In this document: positions 6,012-13,686 of the stretch, one piece after another | How the letters are laid out: every line of letters starts with the position of its first letter | Position numbering within the stretch: the first letter of the stretch is position 1 | Assembly (NCBI GenBank): GCA_002390705.1 | Contig: DGQA01000024.1 | Coordinates: 1-17,664 of the forward strand | Direction of reading: 5' to 3' | Length of the DNA stretch: 17,664 nt | Source of the DNA: Actinobacteria bacterium UBA4426 | GTDB taxonomy: Bacteria; Actinomycetota; Actinomycetes; S36-B12 | Made by a program: the position numbers and the translations under genes | The notes under the pieces: generated by a model | Told to the model about the DNA's origin: nothing | Seen by the model: the letters and a program-made list of their open reading frames with translations, nothing else | The model's database searches: none

Positions 6012-7256
6012 CTACTCGGCGGCTTCAATCGGTAGATCTAATTTCCCGGATTTCTTTCGGTCGAGGATGAAACCGACAACTGTTAAACCAAGAGACACGG
6101 CAACAACGCTGGTGACAATTTCTGCGACGCTGTTGTGGCGCCAGCCGACCACGATTACCGCGAGTACCGCCAATGCGCCCCACACTGCTAACACTGCCCG
6201 GCGGTCTTGTGCCGCCAGTCGGGCATAGAGAAGCACTTGAACGAGCGCGAAGGCTGAACCTTCAAGTGCAAACAGCCACGCCTCACCACCAAGATCGGTG
6301 TATTGAGATCCACCTAAAATACTGATGATCATGTCTCCTGCGAACACGCTCGCGAGTGTGATGACAACACCGACCATCGCGGTGAGCGCCGTTGCAATGT
6401 AGAGAGCACGATGCGAGTCGCCGCTGCTCATTTTTGGGAAAAGAACAATGATGATGGCGTTTGGCAGGAAGAAAGCGATTTTGGCGAGGAGCACACCGAC
6501 GGAATATTCGCCAGAAAGGTCTTCGGTGAGAAAGACTCGAGCGAGTAGGACGTCAATATTTGTCAAGGTAAACAGCACTATTAATGCGTGGGCAATATGG
6601 CCGAACTCAATGCCGATTCCGTCTTTGAGCTTCGGGCTAAATGTTTTCGGAGCAATAAGTTGATAGGCGATAGCTGCGCCGACCGCGCAACCAATCAAGA
6701 CTCCGAAGCCCACGCCGGTAACACTCTGGAAGACCACGACGCCGATAATTCCGCCAAAAGCCCGGCATGCGGTGTTGGCAATAAACGCAATGGACAGCTT
6801 GATGTGTTCCTCGCGCCCTTGGGCAATGCCCATGGCAGCAGAACCAATTACCACAAAGCCCAGGGATGCCACTCCGGTGAGAACGGCCAAGATCGGGATG
6901 GCGAAAATAACGCTGACCGGCCAGGAAATGATTACTGCCCCGATCAGAATTGCGAATGCTGTGAAGATGGAGAGCCGGATTGCTTGGCCTTCCACGTCCT
7001 TGCGCTCGGTTGCCGATGCCGTTGAGACCCGCCTCGCGGTCAACGCTTGGGTGGAAATCCCCAGGGTTGCGATGATTACGAGCAGTCCGAGGAGTGCACC
7101 CAGTGCCCCAAAATCGGCCGGATCCAGGACGCGGGCCGACACCATGCTGAGTAAGTAGGCAGTGCCATTGCCCAGCAGTGTGGCGACACCGACAAAGATC
7201 ATGCCTTTTGCGACCACGGTCCGCGACGAAGCGGAATGTTCAGCTGGGTGGTCCAC
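6012..7256 (-). CDS. Polysaccharide/lipid-linked oligosaccharide flippase (Wzx/MurJ-like, MOP superfamily)
   Basis: About 414 aa, with roughly a dozen hydrophobic segments along its whole length. The N-terminal motif GMIFVGVATLLGNGTAYLLS followed by ARVLDPADFGALGALLGLL is typical of Wzx-type exporters that move lipid-linked sugars across the membrane. GTG 7256 is preferred: a -10-like TAGGCT lies exactly 7 nt upstream, as in leaderless actinobacterial transcripts. The longer frame from ATG 7382 lacks a Shine-Dalgarno and adds an unconvincing basic stretch (which would give 456 aa). The cargo cannot be deduced; a nucleotide-sugar dehydratase (12690) in the same window hints at glycan synthesis. 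It converges with the anti-sigma gene. Confidence 0.82.
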   Translation of the reverse strand: MDHPAEHSASSRTVVAKGMIFVGVATLLGNGTAYLLSMVSARVLDPADFGALGALLGLLVIIATLGISTQALTARRVSTASATERKDVEGQAIRLSIFTAFAILIGAVIISWPVSVIFAIPILAVLTGVASLGFVVIGSAAMGIAQGREEHIKLSIAFIANTACRAFGGIIGVVVFQSVTGVGFGVLIGCAVGAAIAYQLIAPKTFSPKLKDGIGIEFGHIAHALIVLFTLTNIDVLLARVFLTEDLSGEYSVGVLLAKIAFFLPNAIIIVLFPKMSSGDSHRALYIATALTAMVGVVITLASVFAGDMIISILGGSQYTDLGGEAWLFALEGSAFALVQVLLYARLAAQDRRAVLAVWGALAVLAVIVVGWRHNSVAEIVTSVVAVSLGLTVVGFILDRKKSGKLDLPIEAAE

Positions 7257-7263
7257 GGGCGTC

Positions 7264-7269
7264 AGCCTA
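7264..7269 (-). promoter_or_regulatory. Candidate leaderless -10 element of the flippase gene
   Basis: TAGGCT on the minus strand fits TANNNT and is followed by 7 nt and then GTG 7256, so transcription would start at or beside the start codon. No convincing -35 was seen. Confidence 0.35.
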
Positions 7270-7433
7270 CCCACGCGTCTGATCTGATTCGAGAAGCACC
7301 GCAACCCAACCAGTCCCAAAACGGCCCCCAACCGCGCCCCAAAACGGCCGATCAGGGGGCGATTGTGACCAGTCAATTCCATGGGGGAGGGTAAGTGACT
7401 TATGTCACAGGTCTGTCGCTAACGCGTCCGATA

Positions 7434-7499
7434 AACGGCCGTTACACTTCCGTTATCTTTCAAATCAGCCTAGCGTCACAACCTTGCACTTGTGGCTGA
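7434..7499 (+). promoter_or_regulatory. Palindrome, -10-like box and hairpin in the NlpC/P60 gene leader
   Basis: A perfect 10-bp palindrome AACGGCCGTT (7434-7443) could be an operator. TATCTT (7454-7459) is a possible -10. Downstream, TCAGC (7465-7469) pairs with GCTGA (7495-7499) and CACAA (7477-7481) with TTGTG (7490-7494), making a two-part hairpin. The preferred start codon is about 105 nt further on, leaving a long leader. Cyclic-di-AMP riboswitches often precede actinobacterial wall-hydrolase genes, but the conserved blocks of that class were looked for and not found. Confidence 0.35.
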
Positions 7500-7604
7500 G
7501 ATGAATTTGGGAACAAATTGAGATCAATCACAGACTTACTTCGGGCTGCATCCACAGCACACCCGCAGAGGGTAAGCCACCGAGTCGGGGGACTAGGAGA
7601 TCAA

Positions 7605-8306
7605 TTGCTTTCCCAACCAAATACCGAGCCCGCTTCCCTGGGTTCGGAGTCGAACACAGCACCGAATCTGCAGCCCAACGCTCGATCGCGACCGCAGGTC
7701 CTTTCCCGCGTTGCCCGGCTGGCCACCATCATCGTGACCGCAATCGGCTTGATTGCCACGACATCTAGTGCTGCCCATTCCAACCAAGCCACTGCACCCG
7801 CGCAACTCGTGCAGGGCGCCGACCGGGCTGCGGCACCCGGCGAATTAAGGGTCCGCGCACTTGCCGCGACCAAAAATGAGTCGACCCGGCTGACCATGGC
7901 CAATCGAACGGCCCGAAAAAAAGCCCACGCTCAAGCGGTCCGCGACAAACTTGTGAAATTCGCCCGCAAACAAGTCGGGGACCCCTACCAGGCTGGCCAG
8001 GCCGGCCCCGATGCCTTCGATTGCTCGGGCTTGGTGCGCTATGTGTTCAAGAATATTACGGGCATGACGCTCCCACATTATTCGAAAGCCCAATACGGTC
8101 AGGTCACAAAGGTCAAGAAGAGCAATGCCCAACCAGGTGACCTTGTGTTCTTTTTTGAGCAAGGCGCCCATCACGTGGGCATCTACATTGGCAACGGAAA
8201 AATGATCGATGCCCCTCGAACCGGGGAGCATGTCCGAGTAAGTCCAATCTCAGGATCCTGGTGGGGCCGGTCCTACACCGGCATAGGGCGGATCCTCGCC
8301 GCCTGA
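7605..8306 (+). CDS. Secreted NlpC/P60 peptidoglycan endopeptidase
   Basis: 233 aa from TTG 7605, chosen because AGGAG (7595-7599) lies 5 nt upstream; an in-frame TTG at 7518 with weaker signals would add 29 residues. A signal-anchor or signal peptide follows a polar 35-residue N-terminus (hydrophobic about 39-56, AAHS near 57-59). A basic helical linker (RTARKKAHAQAVRDKL) precedes the C-terminal NlpC/P60 domain (about 113-233). That domain has catalytic Cys C140 in DAFDCSGL, catalytic His H190 in HHVGIYIG, and DAPRTGEHV downstream. The enzyme would cut stem peptides of peptidoglycan during growth or division. No LysM, SH3 or other wall-binding domain is present. It converges on the GerMN lipoprotein gene. 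Confidence 0.9.
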   Translation: MLSQPNTEPASLGSESNTAPNLQPNARSRPQVLSRVARLATIIVTAIGLIATTSSAAHSNQATAPAQLVQGADRAAAPGELRVRALAATKNESTRLTMANRTARKKAHAQAVRDKLVKFARKQVGDPYQAGQAGPDAFDCSGLVRYVFKNITGMTLPHYSKAQYGQVTKVKKSNAQPGDLVFFFEQGAHHVGIYIGNGKMIDAPRTGEHVRVSPISGSWWGRSYTGIGRILAA

Positions 8307-8320
8307 GCCACTCGTGCCTA

Positions 8321-8350
8321 GGTCACGCTAGGTCACGCTAGGTCACGCAA
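8321..8350. repeat. Three tandem copies of a 10-bp unit between convergent genes
   Basis: GGTCACGCTA is repeated at 8321, 8331 and 8341, the last copy ending in AA instead of TA; a degenerate unit (CTCGTGCCTA) precedes them. The array lies between the NlpC/P60 stop (8306) and the stop of the minus-strand lipoprotein gene, whose TGA (8345-8343) is inside the third unit. It looks like recent slippage duplication. It has no T-run and is not a terminator by itself. Confidence 0.8.
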
Positions 8351-9005
8351 TAAGCGAGCTGTAGTCCTCAACCGTGGCGGGACGATCCAGCAACCTGCCA
8401 TCGGGAAGAGGGACCGCGACCGGAGAGCCGGTTTGGTCAACAAATGCCACCGTGCCCAGTCCATCCCCAGCAATGCTGAGCACCAACTGACCCAAAACCA
8501 GTACCTGCTCATTGGGTGGCAGGGCCGTAAACTCAGGTGAAAGCGCGATATTTACATCGCCAGGGTTGACGCTTTCCGTGACTTCATCAAGGAAGACGGA
8601 AATCAGAGGCAGGCCGGTCAATGGATCCACCGCCACAGTGCGCAACTGCTCATCTTCCGGTGGTCCAGCAACGAGCCCTGCCACAACTGCTTCCGCACTA
8701 TTAGCAGGCTCAACAGCAGTGAGCACCGGCACCAAGCCAACGTCCCCGGCGAACCACAATTCCACTGGATCAGGAGTCACGGTAGGGCTTGGCGCAACAC
8801 TTTGGGAGTCAGTGGGACTTGAACTCGGACTCGGACTCGGACTTGCCGGCAAAGCCGGCGGCGCGATCACCCCACTAGCAAGAGGCTTTGCAAAATCTTG
8901 GGTCGGCACCCCACAAGAAACCAAGGCGATACATACGGCGGCCGTTCCACTACACGCCGCAATACACCGGAACAAAATATTTCGATTAGACCAGCACCTA
9001 TTCAT
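8343..9005 (-). CDS. GerMN-domain lipoprotein, short LpqB-like
   Basis: 220 aa from ATG 9005, chosen because GGAGG lies 7 nt upstream and the ATG overlaps the kinase stop; the frame is open further left inside the kinase gene. The N-terminus is a lipoprotein signal peptide with lipobox LVSC (C31). A Pro/Ser-rich spacer of SPSPSPSSSP type follows (encoded by three ACTCGG repeats, 8823-8840), then a GerMN domain (about 78-220) with LTAVEPANSAEAVVAGLVAGP and VNIALSPEF. In Actinobacteria LpqB follows mtrA-mtrB and modulates the MtrB sensor, but LpqB is usually well over twice this length with a beta-propeller after GerMN. This protein stops after GerMN. It is the last gene of the regulator-kinase-lipoprotein operon and probably an outer-face accessory of the kinase. 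Confidence 0.8.
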   Translation of the reverse strand: MNRCWSNRNILFRCIAACSGTAAVCIALVSCGVPTQDFAKPLASGVIAPPALPASPSPSPSSSPTDSQSVAPSPTVTPDPVELWFAGDVGLVPVLTAVEPANSAEAVVAGLVAGPPEDEQLRTVAVDPLTGLPLISVFLDEVTESVNPGDVNIALSPEFTALPPNEQVLVLGQLVLSIAGDGLGTVAFVDQTGSPVAVPLPDGRLLDRPATVEDYSSLIA

Positions 9006-10368
9006 CAACATCCTCCGGTTCACTCGCAACCGGGATTTCCATGACAAAGCGAGCACCGTGCGGATCAACACTTTCGACCCGCAGCTCCACATCAAGAAGG
9101 TGCGCCTGCTCGATCGCAATCGCCAAGCCAAGGCCCGCACCGGACGTCTCCTTGGCATCTTCACCCCGGGTGAAAGGCTCAAAGAGCTTAGGCACTTCAT
9201 CGACCGGGATCCCTGGACCGGCATCTTCGACCGCGACCACGATGTGCTCGGGGTCTGAATGAGAAATCCTGGCAATGCGAATTGCCGTTACCCCCCCACC
9301 GTGCCGGTTCGCATTATCGATCAAGTTCCCCACAATCCGCTCGAAACGCCGGGTATCAGTTGTGACCAAGTGATCACCTTCGTCCTCGATGTGAATGAGA
9401 TCCTCTGGCAAGCCACGCACGTGAACTGCATCTAGGCATAACGTTGTCACACTCACGGACTCTTTCAGCAACGGGTCGTCATTACCAATCCGGCTTATTT
9501 CCAAAAGGTCAAGCAGCATCTGGGACATGCGCGCCGTTTGGGTGTGCAAAGTGCCAATGAGTCGCTGCTCGCGTTCGGGCAGGTCGTCAAGGTTTCGCTC
9601 AAGCAGCTCTGCGGTACCGACAACCGCGGTCAACGGCGATCGCAACTCGTGGGACACGTTGGCACTGAATCTTTGCTCACGCTTGATCCGTGACTGCACC
9701 GATTCGGCCATGCCATTAAATGAAGCGGCAATCGGATCAAGGTCGGGGTCGCGCATCAATTGAATTCTTGTTGAGAACTCACCGCTTGCGATCCGTCTGG
9801 CACCCGCACCTAGTCGCAGCAGTGGGCGAATAATTCGGGCAAATGTGTAGCGGCCGACAAAGACGCCAATAATTCCAGCGAACAGAGTCTGAATAACAAG
9901 CAGCCAACCACCAATTGTTAACACTAAATCCAAATCTCGGAGCGGAAATACTTCCACATAAACGCTGGTGCCCAGTTGGATCGCGACAAGTAAATACTCC
10001 TCGTCGCCAATAGTCGTTCGCTGCTGCGAGCCACCGTCTTTTGCCGCGGTAGACAGCAAAGAAGCGGAGAGTGATGCTGGCGGGACAGTAACGCCAGAGG
10101 TGTACCACACGCCTTGAACTTGAATCATGGGTTGCGACGTCCCCACAGAAGGAACTTGCTCAAGAGCTGTGACCGGTGCTAGGTCAGCAGCCAAGGATGC
10201 ATCCACCGAACGTGAGTCCAGCACAGCGCGAGTAATTGCCGAGTCTTCACGCTGATTGAGTAAATACCAGCGAGCAACAGAGTAAGTAGCGCCAGAAACA
10301 GCGCCAGCAATAATGAGCGAAAGCAAACCAAATGCCAACGCGACTCGGGTTCTGAGTCCGAAACGCAT
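8998..10368 (-). CDS. Membrane sensor histidine kinase, MtrB-like
   Basis: 456 aa. TM1 (about 8-30), an extracytoplasmic sensor loop (about 35-148) and TM2 (about 150-171) are followed by a HAMP domain (about 172-230). The HisKA dimerisation domain has phospho-acceptor H240 in SANVSHELRSPL. The ATPase domain has N-box NLIDNANRHG (348-357), G1 DAGPGIP (382-388) and G2 GAGLGLA (410-416). All catalytic boxes are intact. Its ATG directly follows the response-regulator stop with no gap, and its 3' end overlaps the lipoprotein start by 8 nt, so the three genes are translationally coupled. It senses an unknown envelope cue. MtrB-like is by gene order and architecture; CseC-type kinases are an alternative. 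Confidence 0.93.
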   Translation of the reverse strand: MRFGLRTRVALAFGLLSLIIAGAVSGATYSVARWYLLNQREDSAITRAVLDSRSVDASLAADLAPVTALEQVPSVGTSQPMIQVQGVWYTSGVTVPPASLSASLLSTAAKDGGSQQRTTIGDEEYLLVAIQLGTSVYVEVFPLRDLDLVLTIGGWLLVIQTLFAGIIGVFVGRYTFARIIRPLLRLGAGARRIASGEFSTRIQLMRDPDLDPIAASFNGMAESVQSRIKREQRFSANVSHELRSPLTAVVGTAELLERNLDDLPEREQRLIGTLHTQTARMSQMLLDLLEISRIGNDDPLLKESVSVTTLCLDAVHVRGLPEDLIHIEDEGDHLVTTDTRRFERIVGNLIDNANRHGGGVTAIRIARISHSDPEHIVVAVEDAGPGIPVDEVPKLFEPFTRGEDAKETSGAGLGLAIAIEQAHLLDVELRVESVDPHGARFVMEIPVASEPEDVDE

Positions 10369-11049
10369 TTAAACTTTCATTCGGTAACCAAAACCCCGAA
10401 CAGTCAGGAGAAGTTCGGGGGTAGCCGGATCCTCTTCAATCTTATTGCGCAAACGGTAAATCAAGTTGTCAACAACGCGTCCGTCACCAGCATTTCCGTA
10501 ACCCCACACCTTGCGCAATAGGTGGTCACGGCTCAGAACCCGGCCCTGGGCACTAATCAGCTCGGCAAGTACATAAAACTCGATGCGTGAGACCGCAATT
10601 ACTTCACCATTACGGACTACTTCCGCGGTGTCCATGCGTAATTCAATTGGCCCGCAGATCATGGACTCAGCCACGTCATCTTCTTGGGTGACACGTCGAA
10701 GCTGAGTGCGGATCCGCGCCATAAGCTCCTTAGCCACAAACGGCTTGGTCACGTAGTCGTCAGCACCGGCTTCCAAACCAGCAACGACATCGTGGCTATC
10801 TGTTTGGGCGGTAACGATCACAATCGGCACCGAACTGGTCGCCCGGAGCGAGCGCACTAGGTCAAGACCGTGGATTCCCGGCAGTCGCAGATCAACCAAC
10901 ACCACATCGGGCTGCTCATCTTGAACAATTACCAGCCCCTGCTCAGCGGTTACCGCCTCAAGGACTCGATAACCCTCGTCTTCTAGGTTTGTACGCAGAA
11001 CCATGCGGATTGCATCGTCGTCCTCGACGACCATGACGGTGCGAATCAT
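10369..11049 (-). CDS. OmpR/PhoB-family response regulator, MtrA-like
   Basis: 226 aa from ATG 11049. Receiver domain (1-120): acidic pocket E9-D10-D11, phospho-acceptor D53 in VLVDLRLPG, T80 and K102 in VTKPF. The C-terminal winged helix (about 130-226) has FYVLAELISAQGRVLSRDHL, DGRVVDNLIYRLRNKI and the final VRGFGYRMKV. The frame is open to an ATG at 11109, but that codon sits 1 nt after a TATAAT box, so transcripts from that promoter would not contain it. The shorter start also gives the standard family length. It leads the operon regulator-kinase-GerMN lipoprotein. The likely role is transcriptional control of envelope genes; targets are unknown. Confidence 0.93.
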   Translation of the reverse strand: MIRTVMVVEDDDAIRMVLRTNLEDEGYRVLEAVTAEQGLVIVQDEQPDVVLVDLRLPGIHGLDLVRSLRATSSVPIVIVTAQTDSHDVVAGLEAGADDYVTKPFVAKELMARIRTQLRRVTQEDDVAESMICGPIELRMDTAEVVRNGEVIAVSRIEFYVLAELISAQGRVLSRDHLLRKVWGYGNAGDGRVVDNLIYRLRNKIEEDPATPELLLTVRGFGYRMKV

Positions 11050-11110
11050 GTCTCTATATAACCGTTCCGACTCGACAATTGGGCTAATGACCGGGGTTCC
11101 TTTAAGCATG

Positions 11111-11140
11111 ATTATAACCCGCTCAACAGTCGTGGCTCAA
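11111..11140 (-). promoter_or_regulatory. Sigma70-type promoter of the response-regulator operon
   Basis: On the minus strand TTGAGC (-35, 11140-11135), an 18-bp spacer and a perfect TATAAT (-10, 11116-11111) are present. Transcription would begin near 11104, leaving about 55 nt of leader before ATG 11049. It is the best promoter match I noticed in the window. Confidence 0.75.
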
Positions 11141-11196
11141 TCACTTTGAGACATAAAAACGATATTTCTGAGATTTAACCGATGCCCGGCGGAAGA

Positions 11197-12393
11197 TCAG
11201 CCGGTAATGCCATCAACAACGAACTTGGCAAATGCCAATGAACTGGTCCACGCCGGAGACACAGCATTGAGAATATGTGTTGAGCGCTCCCCCGGTTCGA
11301 CCACAAAATCCATCTCGAGTTTGCCGCTAGGCACGTGAAGTAATTGGGCCCGGACTCCCGGTCGACCCTTTTCCTTGAAATCGCTCGGCCGAACCGAAGG
11401 TGCGAGTAGCTTTGCCTGATTCACCAGATATTTTTGTGAATACTTGGGCAGTTCTGTGCGAATCAGGCCCAGCACGTCGTGCTCTTTACTCGTCAGGAAC
11501 CGGGGGAACGACCGGGCGACGCCGCCCAGTTCCCTAGCACTGAATCCGGACACGACTCCGTAATCTTCACGCCACAGGGAAGGGATCGCTGTTGGTCCAA
11601 TTTTTGCGCGGCCATTGACCGTCACAGTTAAATGAACTCCTAAGAAAGGATTCCGGGAATCCGGGACCGGATAGATGTGGCGCGTGAGTTGGTCCACGGG
11701 CCAATTGCCATACCAATACAGACCTTTAAATGGCAACATGCGGTAGTCGGTTCCCACATCACACCAGTGCGCAATTGTGTCGGCATAAAGCCCCGCCGCA
11801 TTAATCAGATGCCCACATGAAATCTGGTCACCGTTTGTTAATGTCACGGCACCGGGGGCAACCGCCACGACCTCGGCACCCATCACAACTTTACCGCCAC
11901 GATCGCGCACCCGCTGCGCCAAAGCGCTCACAACTTCCACCGGATTCGCCACACCCGTTGTCGGAGACCATAACGCCGCAGAAACAGTTCGAGCCAAAGG
12001 CTCCAGCTCGAACAATTGTTTCTCATCAATCCGTTCGAGTTCGACCCCGTTGGCGACCCCCCGCGAATACAAGGTTTCCAACGCGGGGAGCTGCTCATGA
12101 CTGGTAGTGACCACGACTTTACCCGGATCTTTGACGCGCACCCCGGCCTCAGCGCAAAACTCACGCAGCATCTTGTTTCCGTCCCGAGTCAGCCGGGCTT
12201 TGAGGGTGTCCGGTGCATAATAAAAACCCGCATGCAATACACCACTGTTTCGACCCGAAGCGTGCATTGCCACGTCATCTTCTTTTTCCAGAATGATTAC
12301 CGAATTGCCCGGGTGCACTTCTAGCCAGCGATTGGCCAAGGCCAACCCGACCACACCGGCACCTATGACTACTAAATCGGCTGAACGTTTCAC
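11197..12393 (-). CDS. lhgO: L-2-hydroxyglutarate oxidase-like FAD-dependent oxidoreductase (LhgO)
   Basis: 398 aa. The N-terminal FAD-binding motif is VVIGAGVVGLALANRW, with a Glu (ILEKE) ending the Rossmann fold. The LhgO family signature HASGRNSGVLHAGFYY lies around 44-59. DAO-type features follow, including HLINAAGLYAD and a C-terminal SPAWTSSLAFAKFV. LhgO oxidises L-2-hydroxyglutarate to 2-oxoglutarate and passes electrons to the quinone pool. The start is GTG 12393, with a G-rich GGGGGA 6 nt upstream. A tiny open frame upstream overlaps this start as GTGA. It is transcribed in the same direction as the regulator operon, which has its own promoter, and divergently from pseB. Full length and motifs support the family; substrate preference was not tested. 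Confidence 0.88.
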   Translation of the reverse strand: MKRSADLVVIGAGVVGLALANRWLEVHPGNSVIILEKEDDVAMHASGRNSGVLHAGFYYAPDTLKARLTRDGNKMLREFCAEAGVRVKDPGKVVVTTSHEQLPALETLYSRGVANGVELERIDEKQLFELEPLARTVSAALWSPTTGVANPVEVVSALAQRVRDRGGKVVMGAEVVAVAPGAVTLTNGDQISCGHLINAAGLYADTIAHWCDVGTDYRMLPFKGLYWYGNWPVDQLTRHIYPVPDSRNPFLGVHLTVTVNGRAKIGPTAIPSLWREDYGVVSGFSARELGGVARSFPRFLTSKEHDVLGLIRTELPKYSQKYLVNQAKLLAPSVRPSDFKEKGRPGVRAQLLHVPSGKLEMDFVVEPGERSTHILNAVSPAWTSSLAFAKFVVDGITG

Positions 12394-12488
12394 CCGGTAT
12401 CCCCCAAATGCTGATCAATCTCTGCGGCCAGAACCGGTTCGGGTTGTGCCCCACTCACGTGGTCGAGCAGGTGACAATTGCGGACCAT
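12390..12488 (-). CDS. Possible 32-residue small protein overlapping the LhgO start
   Basis: ATG 12488 to TGA 12390 encodes 32 residues (begins MVRNCHLLDHVSG, ends AAEIDQHLGDTG). Its TGA overlaps the LhgO GTG in the arrangement GTGA, typical of coupled genes. The frame is also open upstream to a GTG at 12506 (38 aa) and beyond it to a stop further left. There is no good Shine-Dalgarno: GAGG is only 2 nt before the ATG. It may be a real short gene, the 3' remnant of a decayed gene, or chance. No family is recognised. The rest of the 296-bp divergent gap (12394-12689) shows only the pseB ribosome-binding site and no confident promoter. Confidence 0.25.
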   Translation of the reverse strand: MVRNCHLLDHVSGAQPEPVLAAEIDQHLGDTG

Positions 12489-12689
12489 GGCCTCAGGATA
12501 GTTCACCCAATCGGTGGGAGCGAAACAATAACCTCGAGACCACTGGGATCACTATGTGAGATCGCGTGGGATTCGCCACCTCACTCGCATAAGCTCCCAA
12601 CCCCAAACCGGCAGAGGTAACACCGCAATCCGATAGAGTGGACTCGCTGAACTAGCCGCTGTCAGCAGCCCGCCATCAGGAGGAAGTAC

Positions 12690-13682
12690 ATGTCGATTGA
12701 GTCCCCCCTCAAGGACCTCAACATCTTGGTCACCGGCGGCACCGGGTCATTCGGCAAAGAGTTCCTACACACAGTACTTACCCAGCATTCCCCTCGCCGC
12801 GTGGTGATTTTTTCTCGCGACGAACTCAAGCAGTACGAAATGCGACAAATCTGGGGCGACGACGATCGGGTTCGTTTCTTCCTCGGCGACATTCGTGATG
12901 CTGATCGACTCAAACTAGCCCTGCACGGTGTTGACTTCGTCGTTCACGCAGCAGCGCTCAAACAGGTCGATACCGCCGAGTACAACCCAATGGAGTACAT
13001 CAAGACCAACGTACTTGGCTCGGAAAACGTGATCCGCATGTCAGTTGAAGCAGGCGTGAAAAAAGTTGTCGCACTCTCCACTGACAAAGCGTCTTCACCC
13101 GTCAATCTTTACGGCGCGACCAAACTCACTGCCGACAAACTCTTTATCTCCAGCAACAACTACGGCAAATCGCGGGGAACAACTTTCTCGGTAGTTCGCT
13201 ACGGAAACGTCATGGGTAGCCGCGGTTCAGTTATTCCCTTTTTCCGCGCGATTGCCGCCAAAGGTGAGCCACTCCCGATCACAGATTTACGCATGACCCG
13301 ATTCTGGATCACTCTGCCTCAAGCAGTCGACTTTGTTATTCAAAGTTTCACCGATATGACCGGCGGGGAGCTCTATGTCCCACGGATTCCCAGCATGAAA
13401 GTCACTGACCTCGCTGAAGCAATTGCACCCGGCGCCGACATGATTGAAATTGGTGTTCGACCGGGTGAAAAACTGCATGAAGAAATGATTTCCACCGAAG
13501 ACTCTCGCCGAACCATCATGCAAGAAGGCCGCTACGTGGTTTTGCCAACCCTCGCCGAATGGGGTTTCACTGACCCTGAAGGTGAACAAGTTCCGGACGG
13601 ATTCTCTTACTCCTCCAATACCAATGATCTGTGGCTCAGCGTCGAAGGTATCCGTGAACTCATGGCGCAACTCGAGCTCTAA
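12690..13682 (+). CDS. pseB: UDP-N-acetylglucosamine 4,6-dehydratase, inverting (PseB/FlaA1 type)
   Basis: 330 aa; a cytoplasmic extended SDR enzyme. ATG 12690 has AGGAGG (12678-12683) 6 nt upstream. Seen: nucleotide-binding TGGTGSFG (15-22), GDIRD (66-70), HAAALKQV, and the catalytic set STDKASSP (D132, K133) with Y141 and K145 in NLYGATK. The D/K/Y numbering matches what I recall for Helicobacter FlaA1. NVMGSRGSVIPFF and the C-terminal GVRPGEKLHEEMIS are also typical. In pseudaminic acid synthesis PseB converts UDP-GlcNAc to the 4-keto-6-deoxy-L-arabino sugar. The partner genes (pseC, pseH, pseG, pseI, pseF) are absent from the window, so the sugar made may be another 6-deoxy-amino sugar. 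A MoeA-like gene follows after 4 nt. Confidence 0.9.
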   Translation: MSIESPLKDLNILVTGGTGSFGKEFLHTVLTQHSPRRVVIFSRDELKQYEMRQIWGDDDRVRFFLGDIRDADRLKLALHGVDFVVHAAALKQVDTAEYNPMEYIKTNVLGSENVIRMSVEAGVKKVVALSTDKASSPVNLYGATKLTADKLFISSNNYGKSRGTTFSVVRYGNVMGSRGSVIPFFRAIAAKGEPLPITDLRMTRFWITLPQAVDFVIQSFTDMTGGELYVPRIPSMKVTDLAEAIAPGADMIEIGVRPGEKLHEEMISTEDSRRTIMQEGRYVVLPTLAEWGFTDPEGEQVPDGFSYSSNTNDLWLSVEGIRELMAQLEL

Positions 13683-13686
13683 TCTC

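Noticed and set aside
7460..7604. Cyclic-di-AMP (ydaO/yuaA) riboswitch before the NlpC/P60 gene
   Set aside because: The gene context is right, but the conserved blocks (GGGGTGAATC-like, GCTAACTCC-like) are not present by eye.
8823..8840. Three ACTCGG repeats as a regulatory or CRISPR-like element
   Set aside because: They encode the Ser-Pro spacer of the lipoprotein and have no spacers; this is a coding low-complexity repeat.
11197..11220. Possible terminator at the LhgO 3' end (CCGGC/GCCGG, 9-nt loop)
   Set aside because: Only 5 bp, overlaps the stop codon and has no following T-run.
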